Assembly (NCBI RefSeq): GCF_026157035.1
Contig: NZ_JANJZA010000001.1
Location: forward strand, 971,001-1,035,000
Direction: 5' to 3'
DNA from: Sphingomicrobium nitratireducens
GTDB lineage: Bacteria > Pseudomonadota > Alphaproteobacteria > Sphingomonadales > Sphingomonadaceae
Length of the DNA stretch: 64,000 nt
Shown here: positions 1 through 8,239 of the stretch, in pieces
How positions within the stretch are numbered: the first letter of the stretch is position 1
How the letters are laid out: the number at the start of each line of letters is the position of its first letter
Translations under genes and position numbers: made by a program
Notes under the pieces: generated by a model
The model's database searches: none
Told to the model about the DNA's origin: nothing
What the model saw: only the letters and a program-made list of their open reading frames with translations

Positions 1-863
1 CCGGTGGCGATGCAGCGCACGATCCGCGCGAGCCGCATGGCAAGGAAGAAGCTCGCATCCTCGGCATCGGCGGCGGGATATTCGAGCTTCGGCGAGAGCA
101 CCGGCGCGTCCATGCCGGGCACCCAGATCCTGGAATAGAGGGTGATGGTATCCGCGTCGGCGTCGATCGTGCCGGCGACCTGGAAGGCGTCGAGGTCGCG
201 CGTGCCGTCGCCGGCGGTGGGGCGCACGCGCGTGGCGGCAGTGAAGCCCGAATTCATCTCGTCGACGATGGAGGCGGCGAAGGCGGGCGGGAGCGCGTCG
301 CTGCGCATCTCGAACGGGTCGACGATGAGGCTCGGGCCCAGTTCCTCCTCGAAGAGACCGCTCTCGACCGCGACGCCGGTGGCGGCGAGCAGGGCGATCG
401 CGCCCGCGCCGGCGAGGATGGCGGGGCGCGCATACCAGCGTTTGCCGCGCGCGGTGCTGGCGCGGTCGCCGCCGGGGCCTGCGCCTTCCTCGATCCAGTC
501 GAGCAGCTTGCGCCATTCGGCACTGGAGGCGTCGAACCGGTGGTCGGACAGGTCGACCGCCTGGCGCAGCATGAAGGCGAGGGGCAATTCGCAAGGTTCG
601 ACCATGACGGGGACGAGCTTGCCGTGGTCCTGCGCGAAATGGGCCTCGGTGCGCACCCAGTCGGACTGGACCGCGCGGGGAGACCACATGACGACGACCG
701 CGCGCGCCTGCGAAATCTCCTCCTCGATCATTGCGTCCCACGCGGCGCGCGGAGTGATCGCATCGTCCCACCAGACGGTCAGCCCCTCGGCGCGCAGCGC
801 CTCGACCAGCCGCTCGGCGATGCGGCGGTCCTCCTTCTTGTAGCTGAGGAAGATGTCGGCCAC
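1..863 (-). CDS. TIR domain membrane protein, TPR-type paralogue (partial, C-terminus outside window)
   Basis: About 287 N-terminal residues are visible; the rest lies left of base 1. It begins at a GTG (861-863) behind a GGGGGAC ribosome site and reads MADIFLSYKKED, a TIR domain (about residues 1-140, with WWDDAITP, VVVMWSPRAV, SDWVRTEAHF). One membrane helix follows (about 165-185) and then an outer domain ending RIVRCIATG at the window edge. It aligns throughout with the complete protein at 2279-4243, so the missing part is probably TPR-rich. TIR domains signal by oligomerising or by cleaving NAD; which applies here is not known. In both paralogues the residue after Trp in the AWD motif is Asp, and I could not place a catalytic Glu with confidence. 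Confidence 0.8.
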   Translation of the reverse strand, partial: MADIFLSYKKEDRRIAERLVEALRAEGLTVWWDDAITPRAAWDAMIEEEISQARAVVVMWSPRAVQSDWVRTEAHFAQDHGKLVPVMVEPCELPLAFMLRQAVDLSDHRFDASSAEWRKLLDWIEEGAGPGGDRASTARGKRWYARPAILAGAGAIALLAATGVAVESGLFEEELGPSLIVDPFEMRSDALPPAFAASIVDEMNSGFTAATRVRPTAGDGTRDLDAFQVAGTIDADADTITLYSRIWVPGMDAPVLSPKLEYPAADAEDASFFLAMRLARIVRCIAT

Positions 864-955
864 GCAAGGTCCCCCGTCGTCTCACCCTCGGGGCGAAGAC
901 TAAGCGAGGCGGGCGCGGAAGGGAAGGCGGGGCCGAACGGCCCGCCGCACGCGCG

Positions 956-1531
956 TCAGGCGCGGCGGGCGAGGTTCATCAGGTCGGCATTCATCTCGAG
1001 CAGTCGGTCGAGCACTTCCTGCGGGCATTCGACCCAGGCGCGGCGGTTGTCCGTGGGATCGCCGCGCCGGATCACCAGCTTCTTCTCCTCGAGCCGGTGG
1101 AGGTGGCGCAGCGCGGTCGACTGGGGCACGCCCGACAGGTCGCAAGCGTTGCTGACCGCGAGGCGGTGGCCGCGCAGCTGGTGGACGAAGATTTCCTGCA
1201 GCATGTCCCACGCGGGATCGCGGAACAGGTTGGCGCCGACGAGGTCGTTGCGCTGCATCCTCAAGTGATGCCAGGCGTCGACGAAATCGACGATGTCGGG
1301 GGCGGCGCTTCCGGTGGGCACCTTGGGAATGTCGGGCAGGGGATAGCCCGCCGCAGCGTGCGATTCCGGGAAATTGGCGCCGGCGGCCATGACCATGAAT
1401 TCGACCACCTGGGTGGGTTCGAGATCGGACTGGTCGGCGATTTCGAGCACGGCGGTGATGAGCCGCGCGATATCGTCGGGTTTCATTCTGTGGGGCAAGG
1501 CGTTGTCTCCGGTCCTGAACGGTGCCGTCAT
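956..1531 (-). CDS. MarR-like winged-helix transcriptional regulator
   Basis: A protein of 191 residues with a C-terminal winged helix: FRDPAWDMLQEIFVHQL, then ACDLSGVPQSTALRHLHRL as the likely recognition helix and KKLVIRRGDPTDNRRAWVEC as the wing. The same block recurs in the regulator at 47470-48369, so the window carries two members of one family. I chose the ATG at 1529-1531; the frame stays open to 1642 but the extra 37 residues are Arg/Thr-rich and look non-coding. An ATG at 1486 is also possible. Targets are unknown. It sits between the two TIR genes, so a role in controlling them is conceivable but not shown. Confidence 0.75.
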   Translation of the reverse strand: MTAPFRTGDNALPHRMKPDDIARLITAVLEIADQSDLEPTQVVEFMVMAAGANFPESHAAAGYPLPDIPKVPTGSAAPDIVDFVDAWHHLRMQRNDLVGANLFRDPAWDMLQEIFVHQLRGHRLAVSNACDLSGVPQSTALRHLHRLEEKKLVIRRGDPTDNRRAWVECPQEVLDRLLEMNADLMNLARRA

Positions 1532-1767
1532 CTCGATCGGTTGCACTCGGTGTCTGTCGTCCTCGCGAGCCGTAAGGCGAGCCGCGTCTGTTCGGGCGAC
1601 AGTTCGGACAGGGGTATGGTTGCGAGGCGCGGCTTGTGCCACGCCCGTGCGTCTTGCCTGATCATGACAAAGCGGCCCTCAATAATGTCGATCCGGCAAG
1701 GAGAGGGTCGCCGGAATGCTTCGCTTTGACAAGGATTTATCCATTTCGGGCCAATCGGCCCGGCGCG

Positions 1768-2274
1768 TCAGGCCTCACGCGCCATGGTTGCCAATTTGGT
1801 TACCGTATTGACGTTGCGCGCGGTCCCGATCTTCCAGAGCGGGAGCGACAGGCGGCTGGTGCCCTGGCCTTCCGGGAAGTGGAGGTAGAGGTGGCGGGCG
1901 CCGAGCGCGATTTCTTCGTTCGTGCGGTGCTTGGCGGCGTCGATGTCGGCCCGGGTGGGCGGGGAATCGAGGAACAGCACCATCGCGCGGTTGCCGGGTG
2001 CGTCGGGGAAGGGATCGGCGGCGAGGACGGCGTCGAGCTCGTCGGCGGTGCGGACGAGAAGGCCGACCGGGGCGCCGACATGACGCTCGAGCGCCGCGCC
2101 GAGATTGGCGCGGATCGCCGCCTCGTCCTCATCAGTGTCGATCAGCAGGTTTCCGCTCGCGATATAGGTGCGCGGATTGGCGTAGCCGCAATCGGAAGCG
2201 ATGGCGCGCAGCGCGTCCATCTTGAGCGGCACGCCGGCGTTGATGGCGCGCAGGAGGATGACCGTTTTGGTCAA
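1768..2274 (-). CDS. DUF1697 family protein
   Basis: 168 residues, matching the whole DUF1697 family: N-terminal TVILLRAINAGVPLKMDALR, central YIASGNLLIDTDEDEA, and C-terminal LPLWKIGTARNVNTVTKLATM. The family is widespread and has no established biochemical role. The start is a TTG (2272-2274) only 4 bases after the stop of the upstream TIR-TPR gene, so the two are likely co-transcribed and coupled. Nothing is truncated. Confidence 0.85.
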   Translation of the reverse strand: MTKTVILLRAINAGVPLKMDALRAIASDCGYANPRTYIASGNLLIDTDEDEAAIRANLGAALERHVGAPVGLLVRTADELDAVLAADPFPDAPGNRAMVLFLDSPPTRADIDAAKHRTNEEIALGARHLYLHFPEGQGTSRLSLPLWKIGTARNVNTVTKLATMAREA

Positions 2275-2278
2275 CGCC

Positions 2279-4243
2279 TCAAATCAGTCCGCAGACCGGT
2301 TCCGCGCGGCTCGCCTCGCAGATGGCGGGACGGTGGTCGTCGCTGAGGCGCCAGTAGCCGGGAAGGTCGAGATTGCGCACGAGTGCGAGGAAAGCCGGCT
2401 GCGCACGCGCGCCCTTCATCGGGCTCGACCAGGCATGGACGAGGCCCCACAGGCTTTCTCGCTCGGCCCCGGCCACGAAAAAGTCCGCCAACTCCTTGTC
2501 GCGCCCCGCGAGACCAAGGAGCGTGGGAAGACGCGAATCGTACCATTCGATGCGGCCGAGCTGGGAGACGAGAGGAGCGGACGACGTCGTGATGGCGGCG
2601 CGATCACCCGATCGCAACGCATCGATGAGCGCGGGGACCTGTGCCCGTCCGGGTAGATCGGGAGAGGCGGCAACGACCGCGTCGAGGGCCTGCCAATCGC
2701 TCGTCCGTGCAGCGAAGACGAACTCGGCGATCCGGGTACCCGGGGTGCCGGGCCACTCGGACTTGAGCTTATTCAACAGGGCCTCGGCGTCGGCGGTGCG
2801 TCCGAGATCGAGCAGGAGGATGACCTTGGCGGAACGCGAATTCACGTCCGAGGGGTCGTTGGCCCAGATGCGGTCGATGGTGGCAATCGCCTCCTCGGGG
2901 CGGCCCATGCCGGTGAGCGCGTCGCGATAGAGTTGCGCTTCGCAGCCACAGTCGGTCGGGCGTAGCGAATTCGCCTCCTCGGCCTGGCGGTCGAACGCGG
3001 CGAAGTTGCGCAGCGGCTGTTCGCGGCGGATCGCCCCGAGAGTGTCGAGCGCGTCGAGCATCTTGAGCTTGGGATAGGAGGGATCGACCTTCAGACCGGC
3101 TTCGAGCGCGCGTCGGAAGTTCTTGTAGCTCTCCTCCTTCGTGTCGAAGGTGTAGAAATCTGCCAGCGTACCCCAGCAGCCTGCGCAGCCCGGGTCCTCG
3201 GCAACGACGGACTCGAGCCGGGCAATCTCGGTCTTGAGGTCGAACTCGCCCGTTAGCCCGATGCTGCAGCTTTGCGCCCAAGAACGGATGGCGGCCTCGG
3301 GGATGATATGAATGTCGCTGCCGCTCGAATCGCTCGCGGTGGCGATGCAGCGCAAGAGGACCGCGACCTTGTGGCCGAGATACTTGGCGGCGTTTGCCTC
3401 CTGCTCGCTCGGTACCTCGATCCGCGGACTGAGGATCGGGGAAGAAATCTCAGGCGCGTAGATCTTGGCGAAGAGCAGGATCTTGCCGTCGCCGCGGCGG
3501 ATGTTGCCACTCATCTGGAACGCGTCCAGGTGGCGCTTGCCGTCGCCTTCGAGCGGGGTCAGGCGCGAGGCGGCGTCGAGCATGGCGCCGAGTTCGTCGG
3601 CGAACGCCTGGTCGAAGCCGGGCGGGATGCCGGGGCCTTCGACGATGGTGAAGCGGTCGACATAGACGTCGGGCGTGCCGGTGCTGGCGAGACCGAGCGA
3701 CCCCTTGAAGAGCAACAGGAGCAAGGCGGCGGCAACGGCGAGGCCACCGAGAACCGCAGCCATCGGACGGCGCGGCGCCTTCATGGCGGAGGCGGGGGCA
3801 GGGGGGCCGGCAGGGGAGGGGGAAAGCGGAGCAGCGTCGGGGAGTCGGTTGGCGCCCGTGTGGACGCTTTCGATCCAGTCGAGCAGCTTGACCCAGTGCG
3901 GATCGTCGGTGGTGAACGTGCCGCCGGTAAGGTCGACTGCCTGGCGCAGCTTGAAAGCGAGGGGGATTTCGCACTCTTCGATGACGGCCGGGACGAGCTT
4001 CCTATGGTCCTGCCCGTAATGGGCCTCGGTGCGCACCCAGTCGGAATCGACCGATTGTGGGCTCCATAGGACGAGCACTGCGCGGGCGGCCGCGATCTGC
4101 TGTTCGATCGTCGCGTCCCACGCCTGGTGCGGAGTGATCGCCTCGTCCCACCACACTTCGTATCCGGCATTCTCGAGCGCGGCGACGATGCGCGCGGCGG
4201 TCGAGACATCCTCGCGCTTGTAGCTGATGAAGATGTCCGACAC
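2279..4243 (-). CDS. TIR-membrane helix-TPR protein
   Basis: 654 residues from a GTG start with a TTGGGGGACGG ribosome site. Order of parts: TIR domain (about 1-140; FISYKRED, VWWDEAITP, VLVLWSPQSVDSDWVRTEA), Pro/Ala-rich linker (140-155), one transmembrane helix (about 162-182), a TolB/FlgO-like domain (about 190-310; FADELGAMLDAASRL, FQMSGNIRRGDGK), then alpha-helical repeats resembling TPRs (about 335-560; WGTLADFYTF, FRRALEAGLKVDPSYPKL). The predicted topology puts TIR in the cytoplasm and the sensor/TPR part outside. A partial paralogue lies at 1-863. The closest architectural relatives are adenylate cyclases that carry TolB and TPR modules; here TIR replaces the cyclase. Function unknown; signalling or defence are both possible. 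Confidence 0.88.
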   Translation of the reverse strand: MSDIFISYKREDVSTAARIVAALENAGYEVWWDEAITPHQAWDATIEQQIAAARAVLVLWSPQSVDSDWVRTEAHYGQDHRKLVPAVIEECEIPLAFKLRQAVDLTGGTFTTDDPHWVKLLDWIESVHTGANRLPDAAPLSPSPAGPPAPASAMKAPRRPMAAVLGGLAVAAALLLLLFKGSLGLASTGTPDVYVDRFTIVEGPGIPPGFDQAFADELGAMLDAASRLTPLEGDGKRHLDAFQMSGNIRRGDGKILLFAKIYAPEISSPILSPRIEVPSEQEANAAKYLGHKVAVLLRCIATASDSSGSDIHIIPEAAIRSWAQSCSIGLTGEFDLKTEIARLESVVAEDPGCAGCWGTLADFYTFDTKEESYKNFRRALEAGLKVDPSYPKLKMLDALDTLGAIRREQPLRNFAAFDRQAEEANSLRPTDCGCEAQLYRDALTGMGRPEEAIATIDRIWANDPSDVNSRSAKVILLLDLGRTADAEALLNKLKSEWPGTPGTRIAEFVFAARTSDWQALDAVVAASPDLPGRAQVPALIDALRSGDRAAITTSSAPLVSQLGRIEWYDSRLPTLLGLAGRDKELADFFVAGAERESLWGLVHAWSSPMKGARAQPAFLALVRNLDLPGYWRLSDDHRPAICEASRAEPVCGLI

Positions 4244-4306
4244 GCGATCCGTCCCCCAAGCCTGTGCGCGAAATTAGTGACTCAACGCGCGCAGAAAGTC
4301 GAGCGG

Positions 4307-6628
4307 TCAGGCCGGCGAAACGAAACTGTCGAGGACCCGCTTCTTGCCGGCCTTCTCGAAATCGATCTCCAGCTTGTTGCCTTCGATGGCCTCGATCTTC
4401 CCGTAGCCAAACTTGCCGTGAAACACGCGCTGGCCGACCTCCAGGTCGCTGCGGCCCTTCTTGCCTAGGCTGACGGCGCTGCCCTTCGCTTCGACGATGC
4501 GGGGCTGGTCGGTGGAGAAGCGCTCGCTGGCGCGTTGCCAGCCGGGGCCGCGGGTCAGGGTGCGCGCGGGCTGGCGGCGGGCGACGTGAGCGAAGGGGTC
4601 GCCATGCTCGCTCCACTGCGCGCGCCACAGGCTCTCGCCGCCCGTCATGGTCTGCTCCTCCTCGATATGGTCCTCCGGCAGTTCGCCGACGAAGCGCGAG
4701 GGGATTGAGCTGGTCCACTGGCCGTAGATGCGGCGGTTGGCGGCGTGGAGGATCGTCGCGCGCCGCCTCGCGCGCGTGATCGCGACATAAGCGAGGCGGC
4801 GCTCTTCCTCGAGGCTGGAGGTGCCGCCTTCGTCCAGCGCGCGCTGCGAGGGGAACAGGCCTTCCTCCCAGCCGGCGAGGAAGACGTTGGGAAATTCGAG
4901 GCCCTTGGCAGCGTGGATGGTCATGATGGTGACCCGCTCGCCCGACTTGTCGGCGTCGTGGTCCATCACCAGGCTGACATGTTCGAGAAAGGCCTCGAGC
5001 GTCTCGTATTCCTCCATCGCGCGCGCGAGCTCGGCGAGGTTCTCGAGGCGGCCTGCGGCCTCGGCCGACTTGTCCGCCTGGAGCATGGACGTGTAGCCCG
5101 ATTCCTCGAGGATGACGCGTGCGAGTTCGGGCGCGGGAAGCTCGCCTGACATCTGCCGCCAGCGCGCGATGTCGGCGATGAAGCGCGCGAGGCTGTTACG
5201 CGCGGCGGGGCGCAGCTCGTCGGTGTCGAGGATCGAGGCGGCGGCCAGCAGCAGCGGCTGGCCCGCGGCGCGCGCGTACTGGTGGACGGTCGCGACCGCC
5301 TTGTCGCCGAGCCCGCGCTTGGGGGTGTTGACGATGCGGTCGAAGGCGAGGTCGTCGGCAGGCTGGTGGATGAGGCGCAGATAGGCGATCGCGTCGCGGA
5401 TCTCGGCGCGCTCGTAGAAGCGGAAGCCGCCGATGATCTGGTAATCGAGGCCGATCGAGATGAAGCGTTCCTCGAACTCGCGCGTCTGGTGCTGCGCGCG
5501 CACGAGGATGGCGCAGTCGTTGAGCGAGCCGCCCTTGGAGATGTGGTTCTCGATCTCCTCGCCGACGCGGCGCGCTTCCTCGGGGCCGTCCCAGACGCCG
5601 AGCACGCGAACCTTCTCGCCCGCGTCGGCCTCGGTCCACAGCGTCTTGCCGAGGCGCCCGCTATTGTGGGCGATGACGCCCGAGGCGGCGCCGAGGATAT
5701 GGCCGGTCGAGCGGTAATTCTGTTCGAGGCGGACGATCTTGGCGTCCGGAAAATCCTTCTCGAAGCGCAGGATGTTGGCGACCTCCGCGCCGCGCCACGA
5801 ATAGATGGACTGGTCGTCGTCGCCCACGCAGCACAAATTGTTGTCGGGGGCGGCGAGGAGGCGCAGCCACTCGTACTGCGAACTGTTGGTGTCCTGATAT
5901 TCGTCGACGAGGAGGTAGCGGAAGCGCTTGCGATAGTCTTCGAGGACGTCCGGATGGGCCTTGAAGATGGTGAGCATGTGAAGCAGCAGGTCGCCGAAGT
6001 CGGCGGCGTTCACGGCGCGGAGGCGCTCCTGGTACTGGGCGTAGAGTTCGGCGCCCTTGCCGTTGGCGAAACCCTCGCTCTCGGCGGCGTCGATATGGCT
6101 GGGCGTCCAGCCGCGGTTCTTCCAGCGGTCGATAAGGCCGGCGAGCTGGCGGGCGGGCCAGCGCTTCACGTCGAGATTGTTGGCCTCGATGAGCTGCTTG
6201 AGCAGGCGCAGCTGGTCGTCGGTGTCGATGATGGTGAAGTTGGACTGGAGGCCGACCAGTTCGGCGTGGCTCCTCAGCATGCGCGCGCACACGGAATGGA
6301 AGGTGCCGAGCCAGGGCATGGTCTCGACCGCGCCGCCGGTGATCTTCGCGACGCGCTCCTTCATCTCGCGCGCGGCCTTGTTGGTGAAGGTCACCGCGAG
6401 GATCTGGCTCGGCCAGGCGCGGCGGGTGGCGATGAGGTGCGCGAGGCGCGCGGTGAGCGCGGCGGTCTTGCCGGTGCCCGCGCCCGCGAGGACAAGAACC
6501 GGGCCCTCGGTGGTCATCACAGCTTCGCGCTGCGGCGGGTTGAGGCCGGCGAGCCAGGGCGCGTCGTCGGGCATGGGGGCGGGGGGCGGAGATTCGGTCA
6601 CCAGCGACAGGTAGGGACGCGAGAACAT
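4307..6628 (-). CDS. uvrD: UvrD/PcrA-type 3'-5' DNA helicase
   Basis: 773 residues, a full-length superfamily 1A helicase. Visible motifs: Q motif LNPPQREAV (29-37), Walker A AGAGTGKT (48-55), Walker B LLVDEYQDTN, motif III VGDDDQSIYSWRGA, LEQNYRST, TIHAAKGLEFPNVF, and motif VI RLAYVAITRARRR. The C-terminal 50 residues (VGQRVFHGKFGYGKIEAIEG) form the Tudor-like domain that in PcrA/UvrD contacts RNA polymerase. It unwinds DNA in nucleotide excision and mismatch repair and removes stalled complexes. It starts at the ATG at 6626-6628; an internal Met19 is an alternative. The upstream region holds an octamer array. Confidence 0.95.
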   Translation of the reverse strand: MFSRPYLSLVTESPPPAPMPDDAPWLAGLNPPQREAVMTTEGPVLVLAGAGTGKTAALTARLAHLIATRRAWPSQILAVTFTNKAAREMKERVAKITGGAVETMPWLGTFHSVCARMLRSHAELVGLQSNFTIIDTDDQLRLLKQLIEANNLDVKRWPARQLAGLIDRWKNRGWTPSHIDAAESEGFANGKGAELYAQYQERLRAVNAADFGDLLLHMLTIFKAHPDVLEDYRKRFRYLLVDEYQDTNSSQYEWLRLLAAPDNNLCCVGDDDQSIYSWRGAEVANILRFEKDFPDAKIVRLEQNYRSTGHILGAASGVIAHNSGRLGKTLWTEADAGEKVRVLGVWDGPEEARRVGEEIENHISKGGSLNDCAILVRAQHQTREFEERFISIGLDYQIIGGFRFYERAEIRDAIAYLRLIHQPADDLAFDRIVNTPKRGLGDKAVATVHQYARAAGQPLLLAAASILDTDELRPAARNSLARFIADIARWRQMSGELPAPELARVILEESGYTSMLQADKSAEAAGRLENLAELARAMEEYETLEAFLEHVSLVMDHDADKSGERVTIMTIHAAKGLEFPNVFLAGWEEGLFPSQRALDEGGTSSLEEERRLAYVAITRARRRATILHAANRRIYGQWTSSIPSRFVGELPEDHIEEEQTMTGGESLWRAQWSEHGDPFAHVARRQPARTLTRGPGWQRASERFSTDQPRIVEAKGSAVSLGKKGRSDLEVGQRVFHGKFGYGKIEAIEGNKLEIDFEKAGKKRVLDSFVSPA

Positions 6629-6643
6629 TTGGGCAACCCGCTG

Positions 6644-6717
6644 GCGACTCGGCGGGCGCGGCGCGAGTCGCGGGCGAGTCGGAAGCGAGTCGCGGGGCGG
6701 AATCGGGTTGCGAATCG
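6644..6717. repeat. Phased GCGAGTCG octamer array upstream of uvrD
   Basis: Three exact GCGAGTCG copies start at 6663, 6674 and 6685, exactly 11 bp apart, so they lie on one helical face. One-mismatch copies flank them: GCGACTCG at 6644 and GCGAATCG at 6710. The array is 16-90 bp before the uvrD start and reads CGACTCGC on the coding strand. This spacing suits cooperative binding by a regulator, but no known operator matched. A chance product of GC-rich sequence is possible. Confidence 0.5.
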
Positions 6718-6793
6718 TCTGGGCAGGGGGTAGGGGCGCGGCTGAAATGGCGGACTGCCCCTCCGATTCCCGCTCTTTTCCACGATATCCCCG

Positions 6794-6802
6794 TTATCCA
6801 CA
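6794..6802 (+). promoter_or_regulatory. Perfect DnaA box TTATCCACA
   Basis: TTATCCACA matches the strict DnaA consensus. A weaker version, TTTTCCACG, lies 10 bp before it (6776-6784). It sits 23 bp upstream of the -35 box of the putative RNA promoter. No AT-rich unwinding region or box cluster is present, so this is more likely a DnaA regulatory site than an origin. Confidence 0.45.
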
Positions 6803-6824
6803 GGCAGATTCTTCGAAATCGCCG

Positions 6825-6853
6825 TTGTGACACAAGGGGTTGGGGTGCATAAC
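6825..6853 (+). promoter_or_regulatory. Sigma70-type promoter for the 6.9-7.35 kb RNA
   Basis: TTGTGA (6825-6830) and CATAAC (6848-6853) are separated by exactly 17 bp. A transcript would begin near 6860, just before the hairpin-rich stretch that ends in a strong terminator. No convincing start codon with a ribosome site follows. Confidence 0.45.
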
Positions 6854-6859
6854 AGAATT

Positions 6860-7352
6860 GTGATCGGGACGACCGCCCGGCCTCCTTCGGGAGGAAGGAA
6901 ACGGAAGTTCCGATCTCCGCCGGCAGGCGATGGGTGGCCATCAAAGCCTGCATCTAGTTCCTTCGGGAGCGGGATGTGGGGGCAGCCCGGACCAGCCGGT
7001 CAGAGGCGCCGGAAGTGCCGGTGCTCGGTCGCTGCGCCAGATGTCCTTCGGGGCGGACGGCGGCGCGAAGAGCCCGGTCCAAGAAGGGCCGCTGAACGCC
7101 GGATGGCTGCGAGACCTTCGGGTCGAGGGCCTGGAACTCCGGAAGGGAAAGCGGAGCCAGTCGAAAGTCTGGCAGGCGCACCCGGAAGGAAGACGAGGCT
7201 CCCTTCGGGGAGGACGTTCGGTCCGGAAGCGACGCCTGAGCGGTTGCGCCAGGATCGTAGACGGTTTGCCCTCCGGGGCGGACAAGGTCGCGAACACCGG
7301 TAACGCTTAGCTCGGCGCAGTGGGGGCCAGCAGCAATGCTGGCCCCCATTTC
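6860..7352 (+). ncRNA. Candidate long structured non-coding RNA, family unknown
   Basis: This gap of about 490 bases has a promoter at its start and an intrinsic terminator at its end, and no frame that looks like a protein. It is dense in hairpins. Four are capped by UUCG: 6881-6894 (CCTCC-TTCG-GGAGG), 6957-6970, 7113-7124 (GACC-TTCG-GGTC) and 7199-7212 (CTCCC-TTCG-GGGAG). A two-part stem, GCAGGC-GATGG/CCATC-GCCTGC, spans 6923-6951. The string CGGAAG recurs between stems (near 6902, 7010, 7140, 7183 and 7224). It lacks the conserved RNase P core GAGGAAAGTCC, and tmRNA is found elsewhere in the window. I do not recognise the family. The open frames crossing it in both directions have biased composition and no family resemblance. 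Confidence 0.5.
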
Positions 7353-7357
7353 TGTTT
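7321..7357 (+). terminator. Intrinsic terminator of the candidate RNA
   Basis: A perfect 12-bp stem TGGGGGCCAGCA / TGCTGGCCCCCA with a GCAA loop (7333-7336), followed by TTTCTGTTT. It lies between the RNA candidate and the methyltransferase gene, which starts at 7478. Confidence 0.8.
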
Positions 7358-7477
7358 CGGGGGGGCTCGCCCGGCAAGCGCTCCTGCCCATGTCGCTCCC
7401 CGGCCATCGGTCGAACCGCCCCTTCCAATTCCCACTCTCGCCACTAGTCTCGCGCCCGCACAGCAGGGAGACGAGCG

Positions 7478-8236
7478 ATGAAGACATGGACGATCGCAGC
7501 GAGCGCGCTGGCGCTGGCGTGGAGCGGGGCGGCGAGCGCGGGCGAACCCGCCGATATTGCGGCGGCCGTGGCCGACACCGATAACCGCCGCGAAGACAAT
7601 GTCGCGCTCGATGCCAACCGCCACCCGGTGGAGATGCTCGCGTTCGGCGGGCTCAAACAGGGGATGCGCGTGCTCGACCTGTTCGGGGCCAATCTCTACT
7701 GGAGCGAGCTGATGGCGCCCGCGCTCGGCCCCGACGGGCTGATTGTCATCTGGAATCCGAACCAGTTCCTCTCGCCCGAGGCCAAGGCGGGGTTCGAGGC
7801 CTTTCATGCGCGCCAGCCGCGCACGGTGCTGATCCACTCGCCGATGGAAAATCCGATCCTGGGATCGGGCTACGACCTGGTGCTGATGAACCTCGACTAT
7901 CACGACGTCTACTGGGAGTCGGAGAAGTACAAGATTTCGCGGATGGAGCCTGCCACATGGACAGGCGCGATCGCCAAGGCGATGGCGCCGGGCGGCGTGC
8001 TGCTGCTTGCGGACCACCGCGCCAAGTCCGGCGCTGCGCCGCGCGAGTCCGTCGAGGCGTATCACCGCATCGATCCGGCCGTCGTCGTGCGCGACTTCAC
8101 TGCAGCAGGGCTGGTACTCGAGGAGGAAAGCGAGCTGCTCGCCAATCCGGCGGATGGTCGCGAAACCAACGTGTTCGCGCCCGATATCCGCGGCAAAACC
8201 GACCGCTTCCTGCTGCGCTTCCGCAAGCCCGAATAG
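7478..8236 (+). CDS. Secreted class I methyltransferase-like protein
   Basis: 252 residues. An N-terminal signal peptide (about 1-21, ending AASA) precedes a Rossmann-type methyltransferase fold: GMRVLDLFGANLYWSELMAPALGP is the motif I/SAM-binding region, LVLMNLDYHD sits at motif IV, and APGGVLLLADHRAK matches the late strands. It resembles the family of predicted periplasmic methyltransferases (COG4798). SAM is not normally found in the periplasm, so the real substrate and cofactor are open. The ATG has GGGAGACGAGCG upstream. It converges on the gene ending at 8240. Confidence 0.85.
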   Translation: MKTWTIAASALALAWSGAASAGEPADIAAAVADTDNRREDNVALDANRHPVEMLAFGGLKQGMRVLDLFGANLYWSELMAPALGPDGLIVIWNPNQFLSPEAKAGFEAFHARQPRTVLIHSPMENPILGSGYDLVLMNLDYHDVYWESEKYKISRMEPATWTGAIAKAMAPGGVLLLADHRAKSGAAPRESVEAYHRIDPAVVVRDFTAAGLVLEEESELLANPADGRETNVFAPDIRGKTDRFLLRFRKPE

Positions 8237-8239
8237 GGC

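Noticed and set aside
6776-6802. Chromosomal replication origin at the DnaA box
   Set aside because: Only one perfect box and no AT-rich element or origin-type neighbours.
6860-7352. RNase P RNA or SRP RNA
   Set aside because: The universal RNase P motif GAGGAAAGTCC is absent. The SRP core GGTC...GGAAGGAAGCAGCC is only loosely echoed near 7137-7158, and the unit is too long.
6954-7487. Open frames of 126-177 codons on both strands across the 6.9-7.4 kb gap
   Set aside because: No family resemblance, Arg/Gly/Pro-biased composition, they cross the terminator or stems, and GC-rich sequence leaves frames open by chance.
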